From Bryobacteraceae bacterium CoA2 C42 (lineage in GTDB: Bacteria; Acidobacteriota; Terriglobia; Bryobacterales; Bryobacteraceae): a DNA stretch of 38,101 nt. Below, one piece after another: positions 1 through 8,516 of this stretch. Below the pieces are notes generated by a model, which worked only from the letters and a program-made list of their open reading frames with translations, had not been told where the DNA came from and did no database searches. Location: assembly GCA_019931245.1 (NCBI GenBank), contig JAINDL010000043.1:1-38101 (forward strand), written 5' to 3'. The position numbers and the translations under genes are program-made. How positions within the stretch are numbered: position 1 is the first letter of the stretch; the number at the start of each line of letters is the position of its first letter.

Positions 1-552
1 GAGGCCTATGCGCGGACGGTGCCGGTGCGGCGGTTGGAGGCCGAGGCGATTCGGGATGCGATGCTGCAGCTGTCGGGGCGGCTGAACCGGAAGCTGTACG
101 GGCCGAGCGTGATGCCGCACATCAGCGCTTATCAGGACGGGCGCGGGAAGCCGCCATCGGGACCGCTGGACGGGGACGGGCGGCGGAGCATTTACATTCA
201 GGTGCGGCGGAATTTCTTAACGCCGATGTTTTTGGCCTTCGATCATCCGCTGCCGATTTCAGCGATCGGGAACCGGACTTCGAGCGTGGTGCCGACGCAG
301 GCGCTGCTGCTGCTGAACAACGAGTTTGTGCTGGGGCAGGCGCGGGGTTGGGCGCAGCGGACGATGCGGGAGGGTTTGGGGCCGGAGGAGCTGGTGGGGG
401 CGCTTTACCGGGCGGCGTTTGCGCGGGAGCCGCGGACCGAGGAGCAGATTGCGGCGCTGGACTATCTGCGGCAGCACGGGGACAACCAAGAGTCGCGGGC
501 GGACCTGTGCCACGTTTTATTCAATACGGCGGAGTTCAGCTATGTTCACTAG
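1..552 (+). CDS. DUF1553 (PSD1) domain protein, C-terminal part
   Basis: This gene enters from the left edge already in frame, so only its last 183 codons are visible. It matches the C-terminal DUF1553 region of the large DUF1549/DUF1553 proteins of planctomycetes, verrucomicrobia and acidobacteria. Visible hallmarks are a LEAEAIRDAML stretch near the start, the VVPTQALLLLNNEFV segment, and the ending in which a LCHVLFNTAEF motif precedes the stop. The function of this family is unknown. Full-length members often carry an N-terminal c-type haem domain and a secretion signal, which cannot be checked here. The stop codon overlaps the start of the DUF1501 gene, the usual partner, so the two are almost certainly co-translated. 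A complete second copy of the pair lies at 32720-36378 on the other strand. Confidence 0.85.
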   Translation, partial: EAYARTVPVRRLEAEAIRDAMLQLSGRLNRKLYGPSVMPHISAYQDGRGKPPSGPLDGDGRRSIYIQVRRNFLTPMFLAFDHPLPISAIGNRTSSVVPTQALLLLNNEFVLGQARGWAQRTMREGLGPEELVGALYRAAFAREPRTEEQIAALDYLRQHGDNQESRADLCHVLFNTAEFSYVH

Positions 553-1861
553 GCGGCAGTTTCTGGCGATGGCGCTGGGGGCGCCGCACTTTGCGGCGAA
601 GGCGAAGTCGGTGATTTTTCTGTTCATGGACGGGGGACCGTCGCAGATGGACACCTTCGACCCGAAGCCGCGGCTGCGGGCCGAGGACGGCAAGCCGCTG
701 CCGTTCCGGCCGCCGACGACGGTGTTCAACATTTCGGATAAGATTCTGGGGTCGCCGTTTGCGTTCCGGCGCTACGGACAGGCGGGGACGCCGGTGAGCG
801 AGCTGTTTCCGGAGACGGCGCAGTGCGTTGATGACCTGTGCGTGATTCGGAGCATGGTGGCGGACCACTCCGAGCACACGGCGGCGAACTACTTCATCCA
901 CTCGGGCAGCGGATTTCAGGGGCGGCCGAGCATGGGGGCGTGGGTGAACTACGGCCTCGGGAGCGAGAGCAAGGATCTGCCGGGCTACGTGGTGCTCGAA
1001 GCCGGGCTGATTCCGCCGGGGGGGTTGGACTGTTTTGGCGCGGGATTTCTGCCGGCGAGTTACCAGGGGACGCTGTTCAAGCGCGGGGCGACGCCGATTG
1101 CGGATCTGGAGCCGCCGGCGGCCGAGCGGCCGAAGCAGAAAGACAAGCTGGCGCTGCTGGCGCAGTTGAACCGGGGCTACGGGGGGTCGAGCGAGGTGGA
1201 GGCGTTTATCCGGAACTACGAACTGGCATTCCGGATGCAGGCGGCGGTGCCGGAGCTGCTGGATTTAACGGGGGAGAGCGAGGCGACGCGGAAGCTGTAC
1301 GGGATGGACGAGGAGATTACGGCCGAGTTTGGGCGGGAGTGTCTGCTGGCGCGGCGGCTGGTGGAGAAGGGCGTGCGGTTTGTGGAGCTGCTGACGCCGG
1401 CGCGGCCGGGGCTGGACCGGTGGGATCAGCACAGCGGGATTGAGAACGGCCACCGGATCAACGCGCGGAGCGTGGATAAGCCGATTGCGGGGCTGCTGCG
1501 GGATTTGAAGGCGCGGGGGCTGTTGAAAGATACGCTGGTGATTTGGGGGGGCGAGTTCGGGCGGACGCCGTGCGCGCAGATGCCGGATAACGGGGACCGG
1601 AGCCGGGTGGGGCGGGATCATAATCCGTATGGGTTTACGATGTGGATGGCGGGGGGTGGGGTGAAGGGCGGGATGGTGTACGGGGCGACGGATGAGTATG
1701 GCTACTTTGCCGTGGAGAACAAGGTGCATGTGCATGATCTGCATGCGACGATGCTGCACCTGCTGGGGCTGGACCATAAACGGCTGACGTATCGCTACTC
1801 GGGGCGGGATATGCGCTTGACCGATGTACACGGGAACGTGGTGAAGGAGATTCTCGGGTAA
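542..1861 (+). CDS. DUF1501 family protein, TAT-exported
   Basis: A 439-residue DUF1501 protein. The ATG at 542 is chosen because it directly precedes a twin-arginine motif (TRRQFL, residues 3-8) and a short hydrophobic stretch, so folded export through the TAT system is likely. Family landmarks are the IFLFMDGGPSQMDTFDPKP segment, GRPSMGAWVNYGLGSESKDL, and the C-terminal GGEFGRTP and HDLHATMLHLLGLDH stretches typical of the sulfatase/alkaline phosphatase-like fold to which DUF1501 is related. The biochemical role is not established. It overlaps the 3' end of the DUF1553 gene by 11 bp. A longer reading starting upstream in the same frame is possible but would destroy the signal sequence. Confidence 0.9.
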   Translation: MFTRRQFLAMALGAPHFAAKAKSVIFLFMDGGPSQMDTFDPKPRLRAEDGKPLPFRPPTTVFNISDKILGSPFAFRRYGQAGTPVSELFPETAQCVDDLCVIRSMVADHSEHTAANYFIHSGSGFQGRPSMGAWVNYGLGSESKDLPGYVVLEAGLIPPGGLDCFGAGFLPASYQGTLFKRGATPIADLEPPAAERPKQKDKLALLAQLNRGYGGSSEVEAFIRNYELAFRMQAAVPELLDLTGESEATRKLYGMDEEITAEFGRECLLARRLVEKGVRFVELLTPARPGLDRWDQHSGIENGHRINARSVDKPIAGLLRDLKARGLLKDTLVIWGGEFGRTPCAQMPDNGDRSRVGRDHNPYGFTMWMAGGGVKGGMVYGATDEYGYFAVENKVHVHDLHATMLHLLGLDHKRLTYRYSGRDMRLTDVHGNVVKEILG

Positions 1862-1873
1862 ACTAAGAGGTTC

Positions 1874-2977
1874 ATGCTTTGTGCTGGAATTGTAGGTCTG
1901 CCGAACGTCGGCAAGAGTACCCTTTTTAACGCGTTGACCCAGAGCCGGAAGGCGATGGCGGCCAACTACCGCTTCTGTACGATTGAGCCGAATAACGGCA
2001 TCGTGACCGTGCCGGATGAGCGACTGGAGGTGCTGTCGAAGATCAGCGGCTCGCAGAAGATTGTGCCGAGCGTGTTTGAGTTTGTCGACATCGCGGGGCT
2101 CGTGAAGGGCGCGAGCCAGGGCGAGGGGCTGGGGAACCAGTTTCTGGGCCACATCCGCGAGGTGGACGCGATTGTGCAGGTGGTGCGGTGTTTTGAGAAC
2201 GCCGACATTGAGCACGTCATGGACACGGTAGACCCGGTGCGCGATATCGAAGTGATCGATACCGAGCTGATTCTGGCCGATCTGGAGAGCGTGCAGAAGC
2301 GGCGGCAGCGGAACGCGAAGGCGGCCAAGTCGGGAGACAAGAAAGCGGCGGCGGAGCTGGAGTTGCTGGACCGGTTGGAGCCGCATTTGAGTTCAGGGAA
2401 GCATGCGTTTTCGCTGGAGACGACGGCGGAGGAGAAGGCGCTGATGAAACCGCTGTTCCTGTTGACGTACAAGCCGACGCTTTTTGCGTGCAACGTGGCC
2501 GAGGGCGACCTGGCGAATCCGGACGCCAATCCGTGGGTGGGTAAGGTGCGGGAGCTGGCGGCGAAGCACCATGGGTGCGAGGTGGTGGTGGTGTCGGCCG
2601 AGATTGAGGCCGAGCTGATGAATCTGTCGGTCGAGGAGCGGGCGGAGTACCTGGAGAGCCTGGGGGTGAAGGAGGGCGGCGCGGGGAGTCTGATCCGGGC
2701 GGCGTACCATCTGCTGGGGCTGCGGACGTATCTGACGACGGGGGAGAAGGAGACGCGGGCGTGGACGATCCGCGCCGGGGATAAGGCTCCGCAGGCGGCC
2801 GGAGTGATTCACTCCGACTTTGAAAAGGCCTTTATTTCGGCCGAGACGATCGCCTACGACGATCTGGTGGCGCTGGGGAGTTTTGCCGCCGCCCGGGCCG
2901 TGGGTAAGCTCCGGACGGAAGGCAAGGAGTACGTCGTGCAGGACGGTGACGTGATGGAGTTCAAGACGTTCGTCTAA
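1874..2977 (+). CDS. ychF: Redox-regulated ATPase YchF (Obg/HflX-type GTPase family)
   Basis: A 367-residue YchF, close to the usual length of about 363. The P-loop GLPNVGKS is at residues 8-15, followed by the DIAG (G3) motif. The G4 position reads NVAE rather than NKxD, the substitution that makes this family prefer ATP over GTP. A coiled-coil insertion (LESVQKRRQRNAKAAK region) and a C-terminal TGS domain (LRTYLTTGEKETRAWTI onward to VMEFKTFV) complete the family layout. YchF binds ribosomes and acts in stress responses. AGAGG lies 3 bp before the ATG, and the gene follows the DUF1501 stop by 12 bp. Its TAA stop interlocks with the TAG stop of convergent mqnE (positions 2974-2977). Confidence 0.96.
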   Translation: MLCAGIVGLPNVGKSTLFNALTQSRKAMAANYRFCTIEPNNGIVTVPDERLEVLSKISGSQKIVPSVFEFVDIAGLVKGASQGEGLGNQFLGHIREVDAIVQVVRCFENADIEHVMDTVDPVRDIEVIDTELILADLESVQKRRQRNAKAAKSGDKKAAAELELLDRLEPHLSSGKHAFSLETTAEEKALMKPLFLLTYKPTLFACNVAEGDLANPDANPWVGKVRELAAKHHGCEVVVVSAEIEAELMNLSVEERAEYLESLGVKEGGAGSLIRAAYHLLGLRTYLTTGEKETRAWTIRAGDKAPQAAGVIHSDFEKAFISAETIAYDDLVALGSFAAARAVGKLRTEGKEYVVQDGDVMEFKTFV

Positions 2978-4092
2978 GTGAGAATGGTGAACGCGGTTTC
3001 GGTGCGGACAACGGGGCGGTAGAGCGTATCGCGTTCGAAGGGCTGGCGGCCGGCTTCGCGGATGAGGCGGAGGAGGTCGCCGCGACGGAGGTTCTGGCTG
3101 GTGGTGGCGCCGGCGTCGTGGTAGATCTTCTCTTCGACGACGGTGCCGTCGATGTCGTTGGCGCCGAAGCGTTGGGCGATTTGGGCGATGGCCTCGGACA
3201 TCATGACCCAGTAGGCTTTGATGTGGGGGATGTTGTCGAGCAGGAGGCGGGAGACGGCGATGTTGCGGATATCGTCGAAGCCGGTGGTGGTGGGCAGGTG
3301 GGCCATGGCGGTGTTGGCCGGGTGGAAGGCGAGGGGGATGAAGGTTTGGAAGCCGCCGGTATCGTCCTGTAACTCGCGGAGTTTGACGAGGTGGTCGACG
3401 CGATCGGCCTCGGTTTCGATGTGGCCGTAGAGCATGGTGCAGTTGGATTTGAGGCCGAGTTGGTGGGAGGTGCGGGCGATTTCGAGCCACTCGCCGCCGT
3501 CGATTTTGTGATCGCAGATGACGCGGCGGATGCGTTCGCTGAAGATTTCGGCGCCGCCGCCGGGCTGGGAGTCGATGCCGGCGGCGATGAGGCGTTCGAG
3601 GACCTCGCGGTTGGAGATTTTCATGCGCTTGGCGAAGTAGGAGACTTCGACCATGGTGAAGGCCTTGAGGTGCACCTGGGGATAGCGCTCTTTGAGGCCG
3701 CGGATCATCTGGCAGTACCAGTCGAGGGTGAGTTCGGGGTGGAGGCCGCCGACGATGTGGAACTCGCTGACGGCTTCCGAGTAGCCTTCGCCGGCGCGGT
3801 GCCAGACCTCTTCGAGCGACATGGTGTAGCCTTTGGGGTCCTTGGCTTTCTTGCCGAAGGCGCAGAGGCGGCAGGAGGCGGTGCAGACGTCGGTGGGGTT
3901 GATGTGGCGGTTGACGTTGAAATACGTCAGGTCGCCGTGGAGGCGTTCGCGGACGAGGTTGGCGAGGTAGCCGACGCCGAGCAGATCGGGGGTCTGGTAG
4001 AGGACGAGGCCGTCGGCGGGAGAGAGGCGCTGTTCGGTCTGCACCTTCTCGAGAATCGGCAGCAGGCGGGCATCTTCGAAGTGGGGAATCAT
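2974..4092 (-). CDS. mqnE: Aminodeoxyfutalosine synthase MqnE (radical SAM)
   Basis: A 372-residue radical SAM enzyme of the futalosine menaquinone pathway. It joins the enolpyruvyl-benzoate product of MqnA to SAM to give aminodeoxyfutalosine. The 4Fe-4S cysteines are C70, C74 and C77 in a CxxxCxxC arrangement. Other family marks are FHIVGGLHPEL, DSQPGGGAEIF and IPLAFHPANTAMAHL, which favour MqnE over MqnC or CofH. The start is the ATG at 4092, whose ATGA overlaps the stop of upstream mqnP, so translation is coupled. An in-frame opening upstream to 4443 is a shadow of mqnP. The 3' end shares four bases with ychF. MqnA, MqnB, MqnC and MqnD are not in this window. Confidence 0.93.
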   Translation of the reverse strand: MIPHFEDARLLPILEKVQTEQRLSPADGLVLYQTPDLLGVGYLANLVRERLHGDLTYFNVNRHINPTDVCTASCRLCAFGKKAKDPKGYTMSLEEVWHRAGEGYSEAVSEFHIVGGLHPELTLDWYCQMIRGLKERYPQVHLKAFTMVEVSYFAKRMKISNREVLERLIAAGIDSQPGGGAEIFSERIRRVICDHKIDGGEWLEIARTSHQLGLKSNCTMLYGHIETEADRVDHLVKLRELQDDTGGFQTFIPLAFHPANTAMAHLPTTTGFDDIRNIAVSRLLLDNIPHIKAYWVMMSEAIAQIAQRFGANDIDGTVVEEKIYHDAGATTSQNLRRGDLLRLIREAGRQPFERDTLYRPVVRTETAFTILT

Positions 4093-4970
4093 AGTTTGGT
4101 GCTCCAGTAGACGTCGGCGGCCCAAAAGGCGAAGAAGAGCACACTGACATAGCCGTTGACGGTGAAGAAAGCGGCGTTGACTTTGCTGAGGTCGTGGGGT
4201 TTGACGAGGGAGTGTTCGTAGACGAGCAGGGCGGCGACGGAGGCGACGCCGGCCCAGGCGAGGGGGCCGAGGCCGAAGGTGTCCACGAGCAGGGCGAGGC
4301 AGAGGAGCATGGCAGCGTGGAGGGCGCGGGCGAGCAAGAGGGCGCGGGCGATGCCGAGGCGCTGGGGTAGGCTGTAGAGGCCGGCCGAGCGGTCGAAGGC
4401 GACGTCCTGGCAGGCGTAGATGACGTCGAAGCCGGCGGTCCAAAAGGTGACGGCGGCGGTGAGCCAGAGGATGCGGGGGTCGAGCAAGCCGGTGACGGCG
4501 ATCCAGGCGGCGGCGGGGGCGATGCCGAGGGCGAAGCCGAGGACGAGGTGGGAGAAGCTCGTGAAGCGTTTGGTGAAGGAGTAGAAGAAGACGATGAGGA
4601 GGGCGGGCAGCGAGAGGTAGAAACAGAGGGGGCCGAGGGCGGCGGCGGCGAAGACGAAGGCGAAGGACATGACGAACAGGAAGCCCCAGGTGAAGCGCTT
4701 CGAAAGCTTGCCGGCGGGAATTTCGCGGGCTTTGGTGCGGGGGTTGGCGGCGTCGATTTCGGCGTCGAGGAGGCGGTTAAACGCCATGGCGGCGCTGCGG
4801 GCGGTGACCATGGCGAGGACGATCCAGACCAGTTTTTCGACAGCGCCCGCGCGGGGGAACCCCTGGGAGCGCCAGGCAAGGAGCGCGCCGGTGAGCGCAA
4901 AGGGCAGAGCGAACACGGAGTGTTCGAATTTGATCATTCCCAAGGTGAGGCGGAGCCGTTCCCAAAACAT
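4089..4970 (-). CDS. mqnP: UbiA-family prenyltransferase, likely menaquinone MqnP
   Basis: A 293-residue UbiA-superfamily membrane protein with about eight hydrophobic segments. The first prenyl-diphosphate site is NRLLDAEIDAANPRT (N and D pair near residues 64-72) and the second is DVIYACQDVAFDRS (near 183-196). The N-terminal FEHSVFALPFALTGALLAW is typical of the 4-hydroxybenzoate/menaquinone branch. Being translationally coupled to mqnE strongly suggests that it prenylates the futalosine-pathway aromatic intermediate (1,4-dihydroxy-6-naphthoate branch), and this is an inference from context. Start at 4970, 21 bp from the divergent DUF192 gene. Confidence 0.9.
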   Translation of the reverse strand: MFWERLRLTLGMIKFEHSVFALPFALTGALLAWRSQGFPRAGAVEKLVWIVLAMVTARSAAMAFNRLLDAEIDAANPRTKAREIPAGKLSKRFTWGFLFVMSFAFVFAAAALGPLCFYLSLPALLIVFFYSFTKRFTSFSHLVLGFALGIAPAAAWIAVTGLLDPRILWLTAAVTFWTAGFDVIYACQDVAFDRSAGLYSLPQRLGIARALLLARALHAAMLLCLALLVDTFGLGPLAWAGVASVAALLVYEHSLVKPHDLSKVNAAFFTVNGYVSVLFFAFWAADVYWSTKL

Positions 4971-4980
4971 TCTGCGTTAC

Positions 4981-4987
4981 CATTTTA
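4981..4987. promoter_or_regulatory. Putative shared -10 core, mqnP / DUF192 gene
   Basis: CATTTTA. On the minus strand it gives a -10 of TAAAAT (4987-4982) with a predicted +1 at 4975, 5 bp before the mqnP ATG. On the plus strand CATTTT keeps only the key A2 and T6 and predicts +1 at 4993, one base past the DUF192 start. This is the weakest member of the set. No convincing -35 was seen. Confidence 0.35.
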
Positions 4988-4991
4988 CTGG

Positions 4992-5453
4992 ATGCTCGCC
5001 CGATCATTTCTGCTTCTGTTTGTCGCCGGATTCCTTGGCTGCTCTTCGAGCCCCCGCAAGACCGCAACGGTGGAGGATTTTCACCTCCGCGAGTTGAAGC
5101 TGCCGAACGGGAAGGTTTTGAAGGTGGAGACGATGTCGAAGATGGCGGACGTCATGCGGGGCATGATGTTTCGGGATTCGCTGGCGCCGGACCGGGGGAT
5201 GCTGTTTATTCACGGGGAGCCGGGGCTGTATCCCTACTGGATGTATCAGGTACGGATTCCGCTCGATATTGTCTGGATCGACCGTTACAAGATTGTCACG
5301 GAGATCTCTCCTGAGACCCCGCCCTGCCCGAGTGAAAGCAGCTCCGCGTGTCCGAAGTTTGGCGGTTCGAGAACGTCCCTCTACGTTCTTGAGATGGCCG
5401 CCGGGGAAGCAGAGAAGAACAAGCTACAAGTTGGCGACAGGATCGATTTTTAA
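4992..5453 (+). CDS. DUF192 lipoprotein
   Basis: A 153-residue DUF192 protein. The ATG at 4992 opens a lipoprotein signal peptide with a lipobox ending FLGC around residue 17, so it should be anchored to a membrane facing the periplasm. The DUF192 core shows [19 protein letters not shown], then [18 protein letters not shown], a PETPPCP loop with a later Cys, and the C-terminal [15 protein letters not shown]. The function of DUF192 is unknown. It starts 21 bp from divergent mqnP, and its stop lies one base before the larB start, so the two form a probable operon. Confidence 0.88.
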   Translation: MLARSFLLLFVAGFLGCSSSPRKTATVEDFHLRELKLPNGKVLKVETMSKMADVMRGMMFRDSLAPDRGMLFIHGEPGLYPYWMYQVRIPLDIVWIDRYKIVTEISPETPPCPSESSSACPKFGGSRTSLYVLEMAAGEAEKNKLQVGDRIDF

Positions 5454-5454
5454 T

Positions 5455-6201
5455 ATGGACCATAACTTACTGAGGGACCTGCTTGAGCAGGTTAAGGATG
5501 GACGGACGGATGTGGCGGCGGCGGCCGAACGGTTGCGGCATTTGCCGTTTGAAGATTTGGGATTTGCGAAGGTGGACCACCACCGGGCGCTGCGCCACGG
5601 GGTGCCGGAGGTGATCTTTGGCCTGGGCAAGGCGCCGGAGCACGTGGTGGATATCGCCCGGAAGTTGCAGGAGAAGGCGAGCAATCTGCTGATTACGCGA
5701 ACGACGAAGGAGTGCGCCGCGATGGTGATGGAAGCCATACCGGGGGCCGAGTATTTTCCGCTGTCCGGCTGCATCCGGGTATGGCGGGATAAGACGGTCT
5801 TTGGGCGCGGGAAAGTGGGAATTGTTTGCGCCGGTACGAGCGACATTCCGGTGGCCGAAGAGGCCAAGGTGACGGCCGAGGTGATGGGGAACGAGGTTTT
5901 CTCGATCTACGACGTCGGGGTGGCGGGGATCCACCGGTTGATGAGCAACCGGGAGCGGCTGATGGAGGCGAAGGTGCTGGTGGTATGCGCGGGCATGGAG
6001 GGGGCGCTGCCGTCCGCCGTGGGCGGGTTGGTGAGCGTGCCGGTGATTGCGGTGCCGACTTCGGTGGGCTACGGGGCGGCGTTCCAGGGTTTGGCGGCGA
6101 TGTTGGGCATGTTGACGAGCTGCGCGAGCAACGTCACCGTGGTGAATATCGACAACGGCTTTGGCGGTGCGTACGTAGCGAGTTTGATTAACCGGCCTTA
6201 G
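5455..6201 (+). CDS. larB: Nickel-pincer cofactor biosynthesis protein LarB
   Basis: A 248-residue LarB. It carboxylates and hydrolyses nicotinic acid adenine dinucleotide to pyridinium-3,5-biscarboxylate mononucleotide, the first step to the nickel-pincer cofactor of lactate racemase and relatives. The C-terminal half is PurE-like, with [17 protein letters not shown], the [17 protein letters not shown] loop, [16 protein letters not shown], and an ending in [13 protein letters not shown]. The ATG at 5455 sits one base after the DUF192 stop. LarC, LarE and LarA are not visible here, so the rest of the pathway must be elsewhere if it is active. The TAG stop interlocks with the TAA stop of the convergent gene (6198-6201). 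Confidence 0.93.
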   Translation: MDHNLLRDLLEQVKDGRTDVAAAAERLRHLPFEDLGFAKVDHHRALRHGVPEVIFGLGKAPEHVVDIARKLQEKASNLLITRTTKECAAMVMEAIPGAEYFPLSGCIRVWRDKTVFGRGKVGIVCAGTSDIPVAEEAKVTAEVMGNEVFSIYDVGVAGIHRLMSNRERLMEAKVLVVCAGMEGALPSAVGGLVSVPVIAVPTSVGYGAAFQGLAAMLGMLTSCASNVTVVNIDNGFGGAYVASLINRP

Positions 6202-6554
6202 GCGAGGGGCTCAAGGACCACGTAGAGTCCGAAGCGGGGTTCGAGCGAACCCCGCCCCCAGCGGTTGACGATCCAACGGGCGCGCAGGAAGCGGACCTCG
6301 GCCTCCGGCGGGAGGGTCAAGACGAGGGCCGAAGTGCCCACGTAGAACTTCTGGGGGAACGCGGCCAGCGGGGTGCCTGGCCACGCGGCGCCGTCCGGCG
6401 AGCCTTCGAGCAGTAGTTCGAGCGACTCCTGCTCGACGATGGAGGTGATGCCGAGCGTCAACTGGACGGTCATCCAGTGGGGGGGACGTTCGAGAATGGG
6501 GGAAGCGCCGTTGGCATGGACTACCGTCTCGGGAAGCAGGAAAACCGGAACCAT
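6198..6554 (-). CDS. Hypothetical protein downstream of rodZ
   Basis: A 118-residue protein that I do not recognise. There is no signal peptide or clear membrane segment; the predicted content is mostly beta-strand with alternating hydrophobic residues ([40 protein letters not shown]). A small beta-sandwich is a guess. It starts 9 bp after the rodZ stop on the same strand, so it is probably in the rodZ transcript. Its stop interlocks with that of convergent larB. The tight spacing on both sides supports it being a real gene. Confidence 0.6.
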   Translation of the reverse strand: MVPVFLLPETVVHANGASPILERPPHWMTVQLTLGITSIVEQESLELLLEGSPDGAAWPGTPLAAFPQKFYVGTSALVLTLPPEAEVRFLRARWIVNRWGRGSLEPRFGLYVVLEPLA

Positions 6555-6563
6555 GCCAGCGCG

Positions 6564-7445
6564 TTAGACTTCGCCGGCTGGCTTAGCCGGCGCGGGGCGG
6601 TTGGGTTCGAGAATCTCGACCTGGTCTTTGGTGAGATTTACGACGCGGACCTGGCCGCGGGGACCGATCGGCCCGATATCGCGGCCGGCCTTCTGGACGG
6701 TAATTCCGCCGGCGTTGCCGACCACCATCCGGGCCGACTCGCTCGTCCGCATGGACTGACTCTGGCCGGGTTCGAGCACCCCCATGAAGATACGCTTGCC
6801 ATCGGCGGTCACTTCGAGCCAGGTTTTCTCCGTGGCGGCGATGTTCAGCGAGATGACGCCTTCGACAAACGATTCGGCGCTGGTAGCGGCGGCCGTGGTA
6901 ACGGGGCTGACGGCAAGCTCGGCGGGGGGGGCGGCGGCGGGTTGGGCCGGGACGGCGGGTTGGAGCATGGGGCGGTCCGCGACGGCGGCGCGGGCGGTCT
7001 CGGCGCCGCGCAGATTATCCCAAAGCAGCGACACGAGACCGCCCCCGGCGATCAGAACGACAAGCGCGGCGACCGCGAGACCAGTGCGTCCGTCAAAAAA
7101 AGAAGTCGGTTTATCGGTGACGGGCGCCAGGGAAATCAACTTGCGCTCGGCCAGCAGGCGGGCGCGGGGATCTCTCGCGGCGCCGATGGCTTCCAGGTCC
7201 ACGCTGGCATGGCTCCCCAGAATGGAGTTGTATTGGTTCTCAAACTGCTGTCCGTTCAGACCCAGCGCCTGGGCGTACTGGCGGACGAAACTCCGGTTGA
7301 AGAACCCGCCGGGGAGCAGATCCCACTGCTCGGCCTCAATCGCTTCGAGGTACCTTGAACCGATCCGCAAATCATCGGCGATGGGGCCAATGGCCCTACC
7401 CTGCCGGAGGCGCTCATCCCGTAACTGCTGCCCTAAGCTTGCCAT
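6564..7445 (-). CDS. rodZ: RodZ-like cell-shape protein (HTH, TM, DUF4115)
   Basis: A 293-residue protein with the RodZ layout. The N-terminal helix-turn-helix (HTH_25) spans about residues 3-75 and includes LGQQLRDERLRQG and GGFFNRSFVRQYAQALGL. One transmembrane segment follows around residues 110-130 (LAVAALVVLIAGGGLVSLL), then an Ala/Pro-rich linker. The C-terminal DUF4115 domain runs from about residue 185 (EKTWLEVTADGKRIFMGVL, then MVVGNAGGITVQ). RodZ links cytoplasmic MreB to the wall-elongation machinery. It is a RodZ-type protein; a different role for the extracellular domain cannot be excluded. The ATG at 7445 is 36 bp from the divergent glycosyltransferase start. Confidence 0.85.
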   Translation of the reverse strand: MASLGQQLRDERLRQGRAIGPIADDLRIGSRYLEAIEAEQWDLLPGGFFNRSFVRQYAQALGLNGQQFENQYNSILGSHASVDLEAIGAARDPRARLLAERKLISLAPVTDKPTSFFDGRTGLAVAALVVLIAGGGLVSLLWDNLRGAETARAAVADRPMLQPAVPAQPAAAPPAELAVSPVTTAAATSAESFVEGVISLNIAATEKTWLEVTADGKRIFMGVLEPGQSQSMRTSESARMVVGNAGGITVQKAGRDIGPIGPRGQVRVVNLTKDQVEILEPNRPAPAKPAGEV

Positions 7446-7469
7446 AGCACCAGATTTTCCGATCCACAC

Positions 7470-7476
7470 TATAATA
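7470..7476. promoter_or_regulatory. Near-symmetric -10 core, rodZ / glycosyltransferase
   Basis: TATAATA. Plus strand: a perfect TATAAT at 7470-7475 puts +1 at 7482, exactly the TTG start of the glycosyltransferase. Minus strand: TATTAT at 7476-7471 puts +1 at 7464, 19 nt before the rodZ ATG. The two starts are 18 bp apart. No clear -35 on either strand. Confidence 0.6.
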
Positions 7477-7481
7477 TAACA

Positions 7482-8516
7482 TTGTCTAGCGAAGTCACAG
7501 TACCGCACGCGAGCGTGATCGTGGTCAACTGGAACCGGTGTGAGTTGCTGCGCGAGTGTCTTGTATCTATAGAAAAACAAGTGACATCGGCCGGTTCTCC
7601 CTTTCCCTCCGAGACGATCGTCGTCGATAATGGCTCCGAGGACGGATCCCCTGAATTGGTGATATCCGAGTTTCCGGCCGTGCGGCTGATCCGCAACCGG
7701 AGCAACCGGGGGTTCTGCGCCGCGAACAATCAGGGGATTGCCGCGGCGCGGGGGGAGCGAATTGCTCTGCTGAACAACGACGCGGTGGCCGACCCGCTCT
7801 GGCTGGCCGAACTGTGCGGGGCGCTCGACGGGGCGGAGACGGTAGGGATGGCCGCGAGCAAGATTGTGCAGTATGAGGCGCCGGACCGCATTGACAAGGC
7901 GGGCCATATTCTCTATCTTGACGGGCAGAACCGGGGACGCGGGACGGGGGAGGCCGACGAGGGCCAGTACGATGGTCCGCTTGAGGTGGGGTGGCCGGAT
8001 GGCTGCGCGGCCATGTATCGTAGAGCGATGCTCCAGCAGATCGGAGGCTTTGACGAGGACCTGTTTGCCTATGCCGACGATGCCGAACTGGGTTTGCGGG
8101 CGCGCATCGCCGGTTGGCGCTGCGCCTACGCGCCCGGGGCGGTGGTACGTCACCGGCGCGGGGCAACGCTCGGCCGGGGCAACCCCGAGCGGGTTTTTCT
8201 GATTGAACGGAACCGGATTCTGTTGGCGGCGAAGCTGTTCCCCTGGCGCCTGCTGGTGCTGAACCCCTACTATTTCGGGCGGCGTCTCTGGGCCGCGCCC
8301 CGGCAATCCGGCGATATGGCGGCGTTTCCGGGTTGGGGCGGGAAGTTGGCTCTGGCGGCGGCGGTGGTGCGGGCTGATCTGGCCGCGCTCTGGCTGCTGC
8401 CGAAGTTTTTGGCCAAGCGCCGCGAGGTCCGCCGCCTGGCCCGGCTGCGCGGGCGCGAACTGGCTGATCTTTTGCGGCGGGAAGCTCCCGCCCCGGCGCT
8501 GATGTACGGCCAATGA
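7482..8516 (+). CDS. Family 2 glycosyltransferase (rhamnosyltransferase-like)
   Basis: A 344-residue GT2 protein with a GT-A fold. ASVIVVNWN opens the first strand, followed by TIVVDNGSEDGS, the nucleotide-binding IRNRSNRGFCAANNQG and LLNNDA. The later GWPDGCAAMYRRAML and FDEDLFAYADDAELGLR segments are typical of the rhamnosyltransferase subgroup. A basic C-terminal region (about residues 280-335) may touch the membrane. It probably builds a cell-surface polysaccharide, and the acceptor is unknown. The predicted start is TTG at 7482 with no Shine-Dalgarno; it coincides with the +1 expected from the TATAAT at 7470. The next in-frame start is GTG 7515, which would cut into the first strand. The stop overlaps the next gene by 4 bp (ATGA). 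Confidence 0.9.
   Translation: MSSEVTVPHASVIVVNWNRCELLRECLVSIEKQVTSAGSPFPSETIVVDNGSEDGSPELVISEFPAVRLIRNRSNRGFCAANNQGIAAARGERIALLNNDAVADPLWLAELCGALDGAETVGMAASKIVQYEAPDRIDKAGHILYLDGQNRGRGTGEADEGQYDGPLEVGWPDGCAAMYRRAMLQQIGGFDEDLFAYADDAELGLRARIAGWRCAYAPGAVVRHRRGATLGRGNPERVFLIERNRILLAAKLFPWRLLVLNPYYFGRRLWAAPRQSGDMAAFPGWGGKLALAAAVVRADLAALWLLPKFLAKRREVRRLARLRGRELADLLRREAPAPALMYGQ

Noticed and set aside
326-541. Extension of the DUF1501 gene upstream to 326
   Set aside because: The extra residues are Arg/Gly-rich shadow of the DUF1553 gene and would bury the twin-arginine signal.
2974-4092. F420 pathway protein CofH instead of MqnE
   Set aside because: The GGGAEIF and IPLAFHPANTAMAHL segments and coupling to a UbiA-type prenyltransferase favour MqnE.
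2393-4900. An open minus-strand frame of 835 codons across ychF, mqnE and mqnP
   Set aside because: It is composed of Pro/Arg/Ser-rich low-complexity sequence typical of a GC-rich shadow frame and runs through three well-identified genes.
7461-7490. A dif-like recombination site, given the terminus-like skew
   Set aside because: The minus strand resembles AATGTATATTATG only with an inserted base, and the conserved TTATGTTAAAT arm is absent. The sequence is better explained as a promoter. Sites at 16140-16160 and 19172-19200 were weaker still.
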